This document shows, piece after piece, positions 29,200 through 35,276 of a stretch of DNA of 35,276 bases (positions are counted from its first letter, which is position 1; every line of letters starts with the position of its first letter). This DNA is from a virus, in the IMG/VR virus record IMGVR_UViG_3300042887_002493, positions 1 to 35,276 of that record, one strand, 5' to 3'. Below the pieces are notes generated by a model, which did no database searches, was not told where the DNA came from, and was given only the letters and a program-made list of their open reading frames with translations. The position numbers and the translations under genes were made by a program.

Positions 29200-29349
29200 G
29201 GCTTCGCTTCCATAAACGCATGAAAAGTCGAACCTTGCGCGGGGCAAAAACGGAAGGAATCTCTTGTCCTGGACGGGGGACCGAGGGTAAAGAGACTCTT
29301 GTAAAGGACTTATGAACGGACTGCAAAATTTCAGTTATCAAAAAAAAAT
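29200..29349 (+). other. Gene-free region with a nested stem-loop
   Basis: 150 bases without a gene. A hairpin TCTCTT/AAGAGA (29260-29265 with 29290-29295) encloses GTCC/GGAC (29266-29269 with 29278-29281). The region ends with a T/A-rich leader to the ParB gene. It may hold a promoter for the late block or a structured RNA. No tRNA-like cloverleaf found. Confidence 0.35.
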
Positions 29350-29964
29350 ATGAACATCATCGAACGAAAAATTTCTGACCTAATTCCGGCAGATTACAAC
29401 CCACGGGAATTAACAAAAAAACAGAAGACAGATTTGAAAAAAAGCCTGACGGATTTTGGATTTGTCAACCCAATTTTGGTGAACGTAAATGAGGCACGAA
29501 AAAACATCGTGATTGGGGGACACCAGAGGCTGAAAATTTGGGAAGAACTCGGAAACAAAAAAGTGCCATGCGTGGAAGTGGATTTGAGCTTTGAAAAGGA
29601 GAAGGAGCTCAACATCAGATTGAACCGCAACAATGGACAATGGGACATGGATTTGCTCTCTGCAAATTTTTCGGAAAAGGATTTGCTTGATTGGGGATTT
29701 GAGACAGAGGATTTGCTCAAAGCCTTTGGAGATGAGGAAAAGGAGGAGGAGGACGGGGAAGTAAAATTTTCGGAATTTCTAAACGAGTCCAACAACTACG
29801 TGGTTTTATTTTTCGACAATGACATTGATTGGCTGCAAGCCCAGACTCATTTCAATCTCGAGACGAAAACAGCGATGAGGGCCAACGGCAAGCCATGGAG
29901 CAAGGGGATCGGCAGAGTGATTCGCGGTGCTGAATACTTAAAAGGCATTACAAGTAACGCTTGA
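29350..29964 (+). CDS. ParB-domain (ParB/Srx fold) protein
   Basis: A 204-residue protein. 'MNIIERKISDLIPADYNPRELTKKQKTDLKKSLTDFGFVNPILVNVNEARKNIVIGGHQRLKIWEELGNKKVPCVEVDL' (1-78) is the ParB nuclease-like core with 'YNPR' and 'GGHQR'. From about 100, an acidic patch (DEEKEEEDGE) and a C-terminal domain follow. In phages such proteins accompany DNA methylases or hypermodification enzymes and terminases. No partitioning system is present, so segregation is unlikely. It overlaps the next gene by TTGA. A-rich leader, no Shine-Dalgarno. Confidence 0.82.
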   Translation: MNIIERKISDLIPADYNPRELTKKQKTDLKKSLTDFGFVNPILVNVNEARKNIVIGGHQRLKIWEELGNKKVPCVEVDLSFEKEKELNIRLNRNNGQWDMDLLSANFSEKDLLDWGFETEDLLKAFGDEEKEEEDGEVKFSEFLNESNNYVVLFFDNDIDWLQAQTHFNLETKTAMRANGKPWSKGIGRVIRGAEYLKGITSNA

Positions 29965-29969
29965 ACAAA

Positions 29970-30719
29970 ATGTTTAAAATCTTCTCACCCACGTTCAAGC
30001 GGCATCATTTATGCAAGACCCACAAATACCTTAAGGACGTCACTTATGTGCTCCGCGAAAGTGAGGCAAAAAACTATGAGGGAGTGCATGACAAATTGTG
30101 GATTGTGCCGGACTCCGCTCAGGGTAACCCGTCAAGGATTCGCAATTACATATTGGACAATTCAAAGGAGGAAAACATCATCATAGTCGACGATGACATT
30201 GCTTTTTTCGGCAGATGGAATGGAAGAGACCATTGCCGATTAGATGAGGATGGCGCCTACGACATGATGACGGAAGGATGCATTCTCGCCGCAGAGCTCG
30301 ACGTTGTTTTTTGGGGGCTAAATTGCATTGGGGACAAAGGCTCATACCGTGAGTACACGCCGTTTGGTACAAAGCAATTTATCGGTGGGCCATTTCAGGG
30401 GCACAGAAAAAATGACCTCCGATACTCAGAAACAATTTACCTGAAGGAAGATTACGACATGACTCTTCAGGTATTGAACAAATACCGCCGATTGCTTCGC
30501 ATGAATATGTATCATTACGTTTGCGACCAAGCGACTCTACCGGGTGGATGCGCCGAACAGCGCAGCATTTCAAGAGAGATTGAGATGAACAAGATGTTTC
30601 AAAAAAAATGGGGGAGCAAGATCGTTACATTTGATACAGGCAAATCAAGCGTAAATCGCAAAAAGGCAATCAACTATGACATCAATCCAATAATCAAAAT
30701 ACCCATTGGCGGCGTTTAG
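29970..30719 (+). CDS. TET-associated-type glycosyltransferase (TAGT-like)
   Basis: A 249-residue GT-A-like protein; TTG at 29961 is an alternative start that overlaps the ParB stop. Motifs: 'FSPTFKRHHLCKTHKYLKDVTYVLRESEAKNYEG', 'RIRNYIL', the metal-binding acidic cluster D74-D75-D76 in 'IIIVDDDIAFFG', 'FIGGPFQGHRKNDLRY' and 'YLKEDYDMTLQVL'. The arrangement resembles TAGT proteins, which in phages glycosylate oxidised or otherwise modified DNA bases. No TET/JBP gene is in the window. The ParB neighbour supports a role in DNA modification; a protein or host target is also possible. Confidence 0.65.
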   Translation: MFKIFSPTFKRHHLCKTHKYLKDVTYVLRESEAKNYEGVHDKLWIVPDSAQGNPSRIRNYILDNSKEENIIIVDDDIAFFGRWNGRDHCRLDEDGAYDMMTEGCILAAELDVVFWGLNCIGDKGSYREYTPFGTKQFIGGPFQGHRKNDLRYSETIYLKEDYDMTLQVLNKYRRLLRMNMYHYVCDQATLPGGCAEQRSISREIEMNKMFQKKWGSKIVTFDTGKSSVNRKKAINYDINPIIKIPIGGV

Positions 30720-30721
30720 AA

Positions 30722-31306
30722 ATGAAAAAGGGCAATGCGAATGACTTACAGGAAAAGGTAAGAGCCGCCGAGATCAAGAACATCCTGAAAAAATTACAGG
30801 ATGGGAAAACCCTCACCGCAAGAGAGAGCAAAATTATTGAGGAGTACGCAGAGAAAAAGGACTCCGGAGACAAAAATCTTACCCAACGGGATATTGCAAA
30901 AGCATGGGGGATGACCCAGCCGAATGTTTGCAAGATGGTGAAGATGGGGATGCCGACCGATTCGATGAAGGCGGCTGAGGAGTGGAGGAAAAACTTTCTT
31001 GAGCAAAATGGGAGAGGCGACTCCGCTCCCAAGGGGCTAAACGAGGCAAGGCTTCGCAAAACATTATTGGAATGCGAAAGGATCGAGTTTGCGTTAGCTG
31101 TTGACCGTGGAGAATATGAGAGGAAATCAACCGTGAGAGAACAGGGCATACGGATTGGAGCTATACTCTCGGCAAAATTTGCAACATTGGTAAATGATGC
31201 CTCCGGCTCATTGGCTGGATTAGATGAAATTGCGGTAACAAAAAAATTGCAGGAAAAGACCCAAGCAATACTTTCGGAATTTAAAGAGGAAATGGCAAAA
31301 ATATGA
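30722..31306 (+). CDS. Terminase small subunit candidate
   Basis: A 194-residue protein directly upstream of the large terminase, coupled by ATGA (31303-31306). Residues 50-75 'LTQRDIAKAWGMTQPNVCKMVKMGMP' form a helix-turn-helix as in Nu1-like proteins, followed by 'SMKAAEEWRKNFL'. The C-terminal half is helical (EARLRKTLLECERIEFALAVDRGEY, then 'GIRIGAILSAKFATLVNDASGSLAGLDEI'). It would recognise the packaging site and recruit the large subunit. ATG starts 2 bases after the glycosyltransferase stop. Confidence 0.85.
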   Translation: MKKGNANDLQEKVRAAEIKNILKKLQDGKTLTARESKIIEEYAEKKDSGDKNLTQRDIAKAWGMTQPNVCKMVKMGMPTDSMKAAEEWRKNFLEQNGRGDSAPKGLNEARLRKTLLECERIEFALAVDRGEYERKSTVREQGIRIGAILSAKFATLVNDASGSLAGLDEIAVTKKLQEKTQAILSEFKEEMAKI

Positions 31307-33027
31307 GCGCGCTCGCAAGTGGCCTGTTCGATGGCATCAAGCTCTCATTTGATGGAACAATCCTCGAGTGGGCGGAAGCAAATGTAAATTTTCCGAACTC
31401 AGACAGGGCATCGAAATTTGATGTTACGATTGCGCCGTGGCTCAATGAGCCGCTTCTCGCATCAAGTGATAATGAGACAACTCAGGTTTTTTTGAGGGCT
31501 CCGACAGGTGGAGGAAAAACAACATTGATGGAGGTGCTGGCTTGTTTCGTTATCGCGCAAAAGCCTGGGCCTACGCTATTTATCGGACAGACAGATGACA
31601 TGGTGAAAGATTGGACGGAGAGCAGACTCATGCCTGTATTCAATGAATGTGCGCCAGTTCGCGCCTTGTTTCCAGAGGACAGACACGCATTGAGGAAAAC
31701 CACAATTTTGTTTCCTCACATGGCAATGTTCGCGGGTGGAGCAAATATTACAAACCTACAGGAAAAATCCATGCGGTATTGCGTCGGGGATGAGGTTTGG
31801 CGGTGGAAGGCAGGGATGATTAGAGAAATGAAAGCTCGGCATCATGACAGATGGAATCGCAAAACCGTGCTTGTTTCGCAGGGATGGGATGAGGGACACG
31901 AAGCCGATCGAGAGTGGGACAGCGGAACCCGTGAAGTTTGGGGCTGGACGTGTTCGCAATGTGGAAATTGGCAGAGGTATTTATTCGATGCAATAAAGTA
32001 CGAAATTGAAAAAGATGAGGAGAATAACATCAACTGGGAAAAGGTGCAGCAGTCAATCGCGCTGGAGTGCTCCCATTGCAGTAAAAGACACCAGGACACC
32101 GCTGCGACACGGCGGGAACTCTCCGCAAGATCCACCTACAGGGCTTTGAATCCTCACCCGATAAAAGGACACCGCTCCTTTGAATATCCAGCCTATGCAG
32201 TCTGGTGGGTGCCGTGGTTTACTATCGTGCGAGAGTGGATTGAGGCTAATGAGGCCAAGGCATCAGGGAACCTTGAACCGCTAAAACAATTTGTGCAAAA
32301 GAGGAAGGCCCAGACATGGAAGGAGGAAGTCACCAGCAATCTTCCGGACATAAAAGTGGCCGATTACACGAAAAGAGAATATACGGAGGGGCAAAAAATT
32401 GATGGGGAACACCGGAGATTTCTGTGCGTAGATAAACAGCGCGACCATTTCTGGGCCGTCGTGCGCGCGTTTCGATCAGATGGCTCATCGCGGCTCCTGC
32501 ATGAATCGAGGCCGTTAACTTGGGAAATGCTGGAGGCGGTGCAAATACAATTCGATATTCAGAGCAGGTGCGTTGTAGTGGATGCGGGTTACGACACCGC
32601 AATCGTTTATGAGCAATGTGCGCGCCGTGGATGGACAGCCTCGCATGGATCAGGACAGAGCTCATTTTCTCATTCAGAAAATGGAAGGCGGACAAAGCGA
32701 TTCGTTTCAAAGATTGAGGCCGCACAGGCTGGATCGAGTGGGGCAAAATGTGCCTACTTCCATTATTCCAACGAGGGCATCAAAGATAAATTGGCATCGC
32801 TCCGCCAAATTGAATCGGTGATTGAGTGGGAAGTGCCGAGGGATGTTTCGGAGGATTACCGCAAACAAATGGTTTCAGAAATGAAAAGGGATACGATCAA
32901 CAAGAGAACAAAACAGGTCGAGCAACGATGGGTGAAAATCGGAGGGAGACCGAACCATCTTTGGGATTGTGAGTGCATCGCAATCGCCTCGGCAATGTTG
33001 GCTGGCGTTCTGCCAATCGGAGAATAA
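31303..33027 (+). CDS. Terminase large subunit (lambda GpA family)
   Basis: A 574-residue packaging motor. Walker A 'APTGGGKTTLMEVLACF' (around residue 65); acidic 'YCVGDEVWRW' (about 155-165) as Walker B region; paired zinc-binding Cys 'CSQCGN' (about 216) and 'CSHCSKRH' (about 255), as in GpA-type terminases; the nuclease part starts near 'CVVVDAGYDTAIVYEQC' (about 423), with Asp residues for metal binding. It cuts DNA and pumps it into the head. Length agrees with GpA (about 640) minus a shorter C-terminus. GpA-type terminases usually make cohesive ends. Confidence 0.95.
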   Translation: MSALASGLFDGIKLSFDGTILEWAEANVNFPNSDRASKFDVTIAPWLNEPLLASSDNETTQVFLRAPTGGGKTTLMEVLACFVIAQKPGPTLFIGQTDDMVKDWTESRLMPVFNECAPVRALFPEDRHALRKTTILFPHMAMFAGGANITNLQEKSMRYCVGDEVWRWKAGMIREMKARHHDRWNRKTVLVSQGWDEGHEADREWDSGTREVWGWTCSQCGNWQRYLFDAIKYEIEKDEENNINWEKVQQSIALECSHCSKRHQDTAATRRELSARSTYRALNPHPIKGHRSFEYPAYAVWWVPWFTIVREWIEANEAKASGNLEPLKQFVQKRKAQTWKEEVTSNLPDIKVADYTKREYTEGQKIDGEHRRFLCVDKQRDHFWAVVRAFRSDGSSRLLHESRPLTWEMLEAVQIQFDIQSRCVVVDAGYDTAIVYEQCARRGWTASHGSGQSSFSHSENGRRTKRFVSKIEAAQAGSSGAKCAYFHYSNEGIKDKLASLRQIESVIEWEVPRDVSEDYRKQMVSEMKRDTINKRTKQVEQRWVKIGGRPNHLWDCECIAIASAMLAGVLPIGE

Positions 33028-33184
33028 AAAAAGACAATCGACCCAGCAACGGGATAGGCAAAGGCGCCGGCCGACGATGATTTTTTTTGAAAAAAAGGGT
33101 TGCGTTTTTTTCAAAACATGAGAGAGTGGCTGCATCGAAGGGGATGACCTCCAACGATAAAACAAAAAACCAGAAATCAAAAAA
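33028..33184 (+). promoter_or_regulatory. Leader/promoter region, copy A
   Basis: 157 bases without a gene. From 33050 it matches 33918-34056 in order: GGxTAGGCAAA, GCGCCGG, an A/T tract, TTGCGT then TTTTTTCAAAACATGAGAGA (33105-33125), an ATCG...CGAT hairpin (33134-33158, imperfect) and ACCAGAAATCAAAAAA before the ATG. Probably a duplicated promoter plus 5' leader for early genes. Exact promoter boxes are not defined. Confidence 0.55.
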
Positions 33185-33322
33185 ATGAAAAACATCAGAA
33201 CAGAACAAGAAAAAAAAGCCTTCGAGACCGCAATGAAAATTTCATCAGTCTATCAAGGCTTCGTTTTAAAATATGGCACAACCCTCCTGCGGGACGCCGC
33301 TTTCTTCGCCCTCATCAAGTAA
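33185..33322 (+). CDS. Small early protein
   Basis: A 45-residue protein starting after the leader ACCAGAAATCAAAAAAATG. Sequence: basic/acidic N-terminus 'NIRTEQEKKAFETAMKISSVYQGF', then 'VLKYGTTLLRDAAFFALIK'. Helical. Not recognised. It opens the string of small genes after the terminase. Confidence 0.5.
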   Translation: MKNIRTEQEKKAFETAMKISSVYQGFVLKYGTTLLRDAAFFALIK

Positions 33323-33339
33323 AACCAGAAATCAAAAAA

Positions 33340-33549
33340 ATGAAACCTACTTGCTGCACTCGCCGATATTTAAACTCTCACCCAACCCTGCCCCGCACCA
33401 CCTATGGCTGCTGGGCTTTTCAGGAAGCCGTGCCAATCGGGCATCCATTGGATGAAAAAAGGGAAATCCTTTTCACGTCCGGCAAATATGCCGAAGCAAA
33501 AAAAGTGGCCTTGGCACATTTTCAAACCAACATCGAGGTACTTCCATGA
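33340..33549 (+). CDS. Small early protein
   Basis: A 69-residue protein with the same 19-base leader as its neighbours. Features: two Cys in 'TCCTRRY', 'RTTYGCWAFQEAVPIG' and 'KREILFTSGKYAEAKKVALAHFQTN'. ATGA overlap with the next gene at 33546. An overlapping frame (33404-33673) is open but lacks the leader. Not recognised. Confidence 0.6.
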   Translation: MKPTCCTRRYLNSHPTLPRTTYGCWAFQEAVPIGHPLDEKREILFTSGKYAEAKKVALAHFQTNIEVLP

Positions 33550-33731
33550 AATCCCGCTACGAAATTTTGGATTCGATGGAATTAACCATCGCCACCGCCG
33601 CAACCCTGATGGACGCCATGAACGCCGCCGAAGAATATACGGCGGAGCATTCGGACACGGCCATGGTTTATGACACCACCCGACAGATGGTGATTCATAC
33701 GAGCAGCCGCCGTTGGAATGTTACCGAGTAA
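33546..33731 (+). CDS. Small early protein
   Basis: A 61-residue protein. 'YEILDSMELTIATAATLMDAMNAAEEYTAEHSDTAMVYDTTRQMVIHTSSRRWN' has a helix, then strands. It ends in VTE*, and the 27 bases from its last codons through the next leader are the same as the first bases of the window, which suggests a related gene ends just upstream of position 1. Not recognised. Confidence 0.6.
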   Translation: MKSRYEILDSMELTIATAATLMDAMNAAEEYTAEHSDTAMVYDTTRQMVIHTSSRRWNVTE

Positions 33732-33750
33732 AAAAAAGAAAACCAAAAAA

Positions 33751-33795
33751 ATGGAAATCGAAAAAATGGAAATCGAAAAAATGGAAATCGAAACA
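33751..33795 (+). repeat. Three 15-bp repeats with in-frame ATGs
   Basis: ATGGAAATCGAAAAA at 33751, 33766 and 33781 (last copy ends ...CGAAACA). Each copy carries an in-frame ATG preceded by A-rich sequence, so each could start translation of the same gene. Confidence 0.85.
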
Positions 33796-33903
33796 ACAGA
33801 ACCCCCGATCAGAACAGACTCATTGGATGAACTCCGCGCAATGCACGAAGCTCACCTCGATTATTGTGAAGCTCAAGATTGCTGCTGGGAGGATTCTTAC
33901 TGA
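33751..33903 (+). CDS. Small acidic protein with MEIEK repeats
   Basis: A 50-residue protein from ATG 33751, which follows an A-rich leader. The N-terminus is MEIEK three times (45-bp repeat), then 'ETTEPPIRTDSLDELRAMHEAHLDYCEAQDCCWEDSY'. An upstream in-frame ATG (33718) lies inside the previous gene and is less likely. The first two repeat Met codons give products shorter by 5 or 10 residues. Two Cys pairs near the end. Not recognised. Confidence 0.6.
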   Translation: MEIEKMEIEKMEIETTEPPIRTDSLDELRAMHEAHLDYCEAQDCCWEDSY

Positions 33904-34056
33904 TGAGGACAGCAGAGCGGGGTAGGCAAACCCTGCGCCGGACGGCAAAAATAAATGAAAAAAACGATTGTGTATTTTTCAAAACATGAGAGATTGAATC
34001 CATCGAAGGGGGCACAAAGCTCCCTTCGATAAAACCAAAAACCAGAAATCAAAAAA
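33904..34056 (+). promoter_or_regulatory. Leader/promoter region, copy B
   Basis: 153 bases without a gene. Copy B of the leader at 33050-33184, with the same core CAAAACATGAGAGA (33980-33993) and the same 3' end. Its hairpin is perfect: ATCGAAGGG/CCCTTCGAT (34002-34010 with 34022-34030). A promoter probably lies near 33960-33985. Confidence 0.6.
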
Positions 34057-34254
34057 ATGAAAAAAATGAAAAAATCAGAAATCAAAGAAATCAAAGACAT
34101 CGAAAATCTTAAAAAAGAAATCCTCCGCCTCCGCCGGACAAATGCCGAGGTTACCAAAAGTGGAAACTGGTTTACCGATGAACAGGTTGAAAATGAGAAA
34201 AAAATTTGGTACATGACCATGACCCTTCGATTCCGTTACCACGTGGCATTTTAA
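34057..34254 (+). CDS. Small early protein
   Basis: A 65-residue protein. Lys/Glu/Ile-rich N-terminal helix 'KKMKKSEIKEIKDIENLKKEILRLRRTNAEV', then 'SGNWFTDEQVENEKKIWYMTMTLRFRYH'. The leader is ACCAGAAATCAAAAAAATG. It may be a coiled-coil partner. Not recognised. Confidence 0.6.
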   Translation: MKKMKKSEIKEIKDIENLKKEILRLRRTNAEVTKSGNWFTDEQVENEKKIWYMTMTLRFRYHVAF

Positions 34255-34288
34255 TCTTAAAAAATCAGAAAACCAGAAATCAAAAAAA

Positions 34289-34666
34289 ATGAAAACAGAA
34301 CAGACATTCAAAGTGGGAGACAAAGCGACCTTCACCACCTACTCCGATTCCAAGGCGGGTTACATCACAGAGGTGAGTAAATCAGGTAAAACCGTTACCT
34401 TCCAAGTGGGAGACGCAAAGCTGCTCAATGGATTCGACTCCGGCGAATCTGATGCCTTGGAGTTTACGGCCGGAGGATTCTGCGGCCATGTGTCAGGGGA
34501 TCAAAGATGGGAGATTACCCCGAACCCCGCAAACTACACCATCAAATGCACCTACCGCAACCGCCCAAGTGGCAACGGCGTTTGGAAATCAGTCGGACAC
34601 CCTACCAATTCGATGGGATGCGTGCTCGGAGCCGGACACTTTCATCATTACGATTACAACTTTTAG
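34289..34666 (+). CDS. Conserved-looking beta-rich protein
   Basis: A 125-residue protein. N-terminal 'FKVGDKATFTTYSDSKAGYITEVSKSGKTVTFQVGDAKLLNG' fits a small SH3-like barrel, then 'DALEFTAGGFCGHVSG...RWEITPNPANYTIKCTYRNRPSGNGVWKSVG' and 'GAGHFHHYDYNF'. The ending H-x-x-Y-D-Y-N-F and the first motif recur in many phage/plasmid proteins of unknown function that I have seen in such blocks. It is followed by a terminator. No function assigned. Confidence 0.7.
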   Translation: MKTEQTFKVGDKATFTTYSDSKAGYITEVSKSGKTVTFQVGDAKLLNGFDSGESDALEFTAGGFCGHVSGDQRWEITPNPANYTIKCTYRNRPSGNGVWKSVGHPTNSMGCVLGAGHFHHYDYNF

Positions 34667-34674
34667 GAAACACC

Positions 34675-34702
34675 GGAGCGGGGGAAACCCCGCTCCATTT
34701 TC
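34675..34702 (+). terminator. Strong GC hairpin, terminator-like
   Basis: Perfect 9-bp stem GGAGCGGGG/CCCCGCTCC (34675-34683 with 34688-34696) with a GAAA tetraloop, then ATTTTC. The T-run is short, so it may be a terminator or a stabilising structure. Confidence 0.65.
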
Positions 34703-34738
34703 AAACCCAAAACACAGAAAAAATAGAACCCAAAAAAA

Positions 34739-34936
34739 ATGAAAAACACAGAAATCAATCGGAGGAAAAGCAAACAAATTTCATACAATGAATTCATGAG
34801 GATAGCAGAAAAATTCCGGCGGTGCCCCGTTTCACAATTTCAGGCATCAAACGAGGCCTACTACACGGTAGAGTGGACTGACGGCAATAATTTCCCTGAC
34901 CGATTAGTGGAAAACTTCAAGGCCATTTTTGGTTAA
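34739..34936 (+). CDS. Small early protein
   Basis: A 65-residue basic protein: 'NTEINRRKSKQISYNEFMRIAEKFRRCPVSQFQASNEAYYTVEWTDGNNFPDRLVENFKAIFG'. N-terminal helix and then a strand pair. A-rich leader (aaacccaaaaaaaa-like). Not recognised. Confidence 0.55.
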   Translation: MKNTEINRRKSKQISYNEFMRIAEKFRRCPVSQFQASNEAYYTVEWTDGNNFPDRLVENFKAIFG

Positions 34937-34952
34937 CAGAAAACCAGAAAAA

Positions 34953-35132
34953 ATGAAAACAGGAATCAATCAGGATGGCTCGTTGCAGCCCCAAAGTACA
35001 ATCACCCGATATAACGGAACCCTCGCCGATCGCTATGACGTCTATTTACAATGCTGCGATGATGGGAAGGGGGGAGACATTACCCGAGATGGGGAACCCC
35101 TAAAAACCTTCAATGAGTGGATCAACAGCTAA
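34953..35132 (+). CDS. Small early protein
   Basis: A 59-residue protein from ATG 34953, after an A-rich leader (ccagaaaaaATG). 'TGINQDGSLQPQSTITRYNGTLADRYDVYLQCCDDGKGGDITRDGEPLKTFNEWINS' is beta-prone with Cys-Cys. An in-frame upstream ATG (34929) lies in the previous gene. Not recognised. Confidence 0.55.
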   Translation: MKTGINQDGSLQPQSTITRYNGTLADRYDVYLQCCDDGKGGDITRDGEPLKTFNEWINS

Positions 35133-35151
35133 CCCAGAAAAACCAGAAAAA

Positions 35152-35276
35152 ATGACAACACAAGAAATCAACGACCGCTTAATTTCGGCCATCATTGAAT
35201 CGGTGAAGGAAGGGGGGGCCTTTGGGGCCCCCTCCGGACATATATATGCCGCCTTCTCATCCATTGGGTGCCCCCT
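35152..35276 (+). CDS. Partial gene cut by the window end
   Basis: At least 41 residues: 'TTQEINDRLISAIIESVKEGGAFGAPSGHIYAAFSSIGC', running off the end. N-terminal helix followed by a GAP-SGHIYAA motif that looks like the start of a small winged-helix/accessory phage protein. A-rich leader (aaaccagaaaaaATG). It includes a GC hairpin GGGGGCC/GGCCCCC. Not recognised. Confidence 0.5.
   Translation, partial: MTTQEINDRLISAIIESVKEGGAFGAPSGHIYAAFSSIGCP

Noticed and set aside
29200-29349. Possible tRNA in the gap before the ParB gene (GGTTCGAC on the reverse strand)
   Set aside because: The flanks of the supposed T-loop do not pair and no acceptor or anticodon stem can be drawn.
33404-33673. Open frame across 33340-33673 in a second frame
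   Set aside because: It has no A-rich leader, overlaps two better-supported genes, and its composition looks like a shadow.
33740-35151. CRISPR-like array, because short repeats recur
   Set aside because: The repeats are translation leaders next to start codons, not evenly spaced direct repeats with spacers.
1-35276. Circular join of the window ends
   Set aside because: Joining the end to position 1 does not continue the reading frame of the 35152 gene to a sensible stop, and no terminal overlap is seen; sequence is probably missing between them.

Overview
The window reads as most of the genome of a tailed, siphovirus-like temperate-or-lytic bacteriophage (or a prophage). Every gene I can support lies on the + strand, and most neighbours overlap by ATGA or TTGA. 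The host is probably a member of the Verrucomicrobiota or a relative. This is an inference from a protein built of autotransporter-associated beta-strand (PATR) repeats, which are typical of that group, and from start codons preceded by A-rich leaders rather than Shine-Dalgarno sites. No integrase or repressor was recognised, so the lifestyle cannot be settled here.

Layout: 1-1000 holds small accessory genes (a hypothetical, a RadC-type JAMM protein, a tiny ribbon-helix-helix-like protein) that end in a strong terminator. 1036-5394 is a lambda-like head module: gpW-like connector, portal, protease-scaffold, decoration protein and major capsid protein. 5433-8734 holds a terminator followed by a cassette of glycosyltransferases (two-domain GT-A, DUF5672-like, GT-B-like) inserted inside the morphogenesis module. 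8750-20198 covers head-tail joining, a collagen-like fibre, a PATR-repeat protein, tail terminator and tail tube candidates, tail chaperones with a textbook -1 programmed frameshift (GGGAAAC plus a downstream stem), the tape measure, and a short distal tail set. That set includes a Cys-rich protein next to an Erv1/ALR sulfhydryl oxidase. 20198-21145 is the lysis cassette: two tiny membrane proteins, a lipoprotein and an M15 peptidase.

21309-29199 is the replication and recombination region: RuvC-like resolvase, Sak4-like RecA-fold ATPase, Cas4-like Fe-S nuclease, SSB-like protein with an acidic DDIPF tail, winged-helix and replisome-organiser-like proteins, DnaB-type helicase and regulators. 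29350-30719 is a ParB-domain protein paired with a TET-associated-type glycosyltransferase, possibly linked to DNA base modification. 30722-33027 holds the small and large terminase (GpA type). 33028-35276 is a string of very small genes, each preceded by nearly the same A-rich leader (ACCAGAAATCAAAAAAATG); two of them are preceded by copies of a roughly 135-bp leader with a hairpin. The same leader style reappears at 1-305, so the left end continues this accessory block.

How the parts work together: terminase, portal, connector and protease-scaffold package DNA and build the head. The frameshifted chaperone and tape measure build a long tail. The sulfhydryl oxidase and glycosyltransferases may modify virion components. 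The RuvC/Sak4/Cas4-like/SSB set gives recombination-dependent replication alongside DnaB. The most noteworthy points are the frameshift signal, the repeated SD-less leader, the Erv1-like oxidase beside a Cys-rich tail protein, the glycosyltransferase cassette, and the ParB-TAGT pair.
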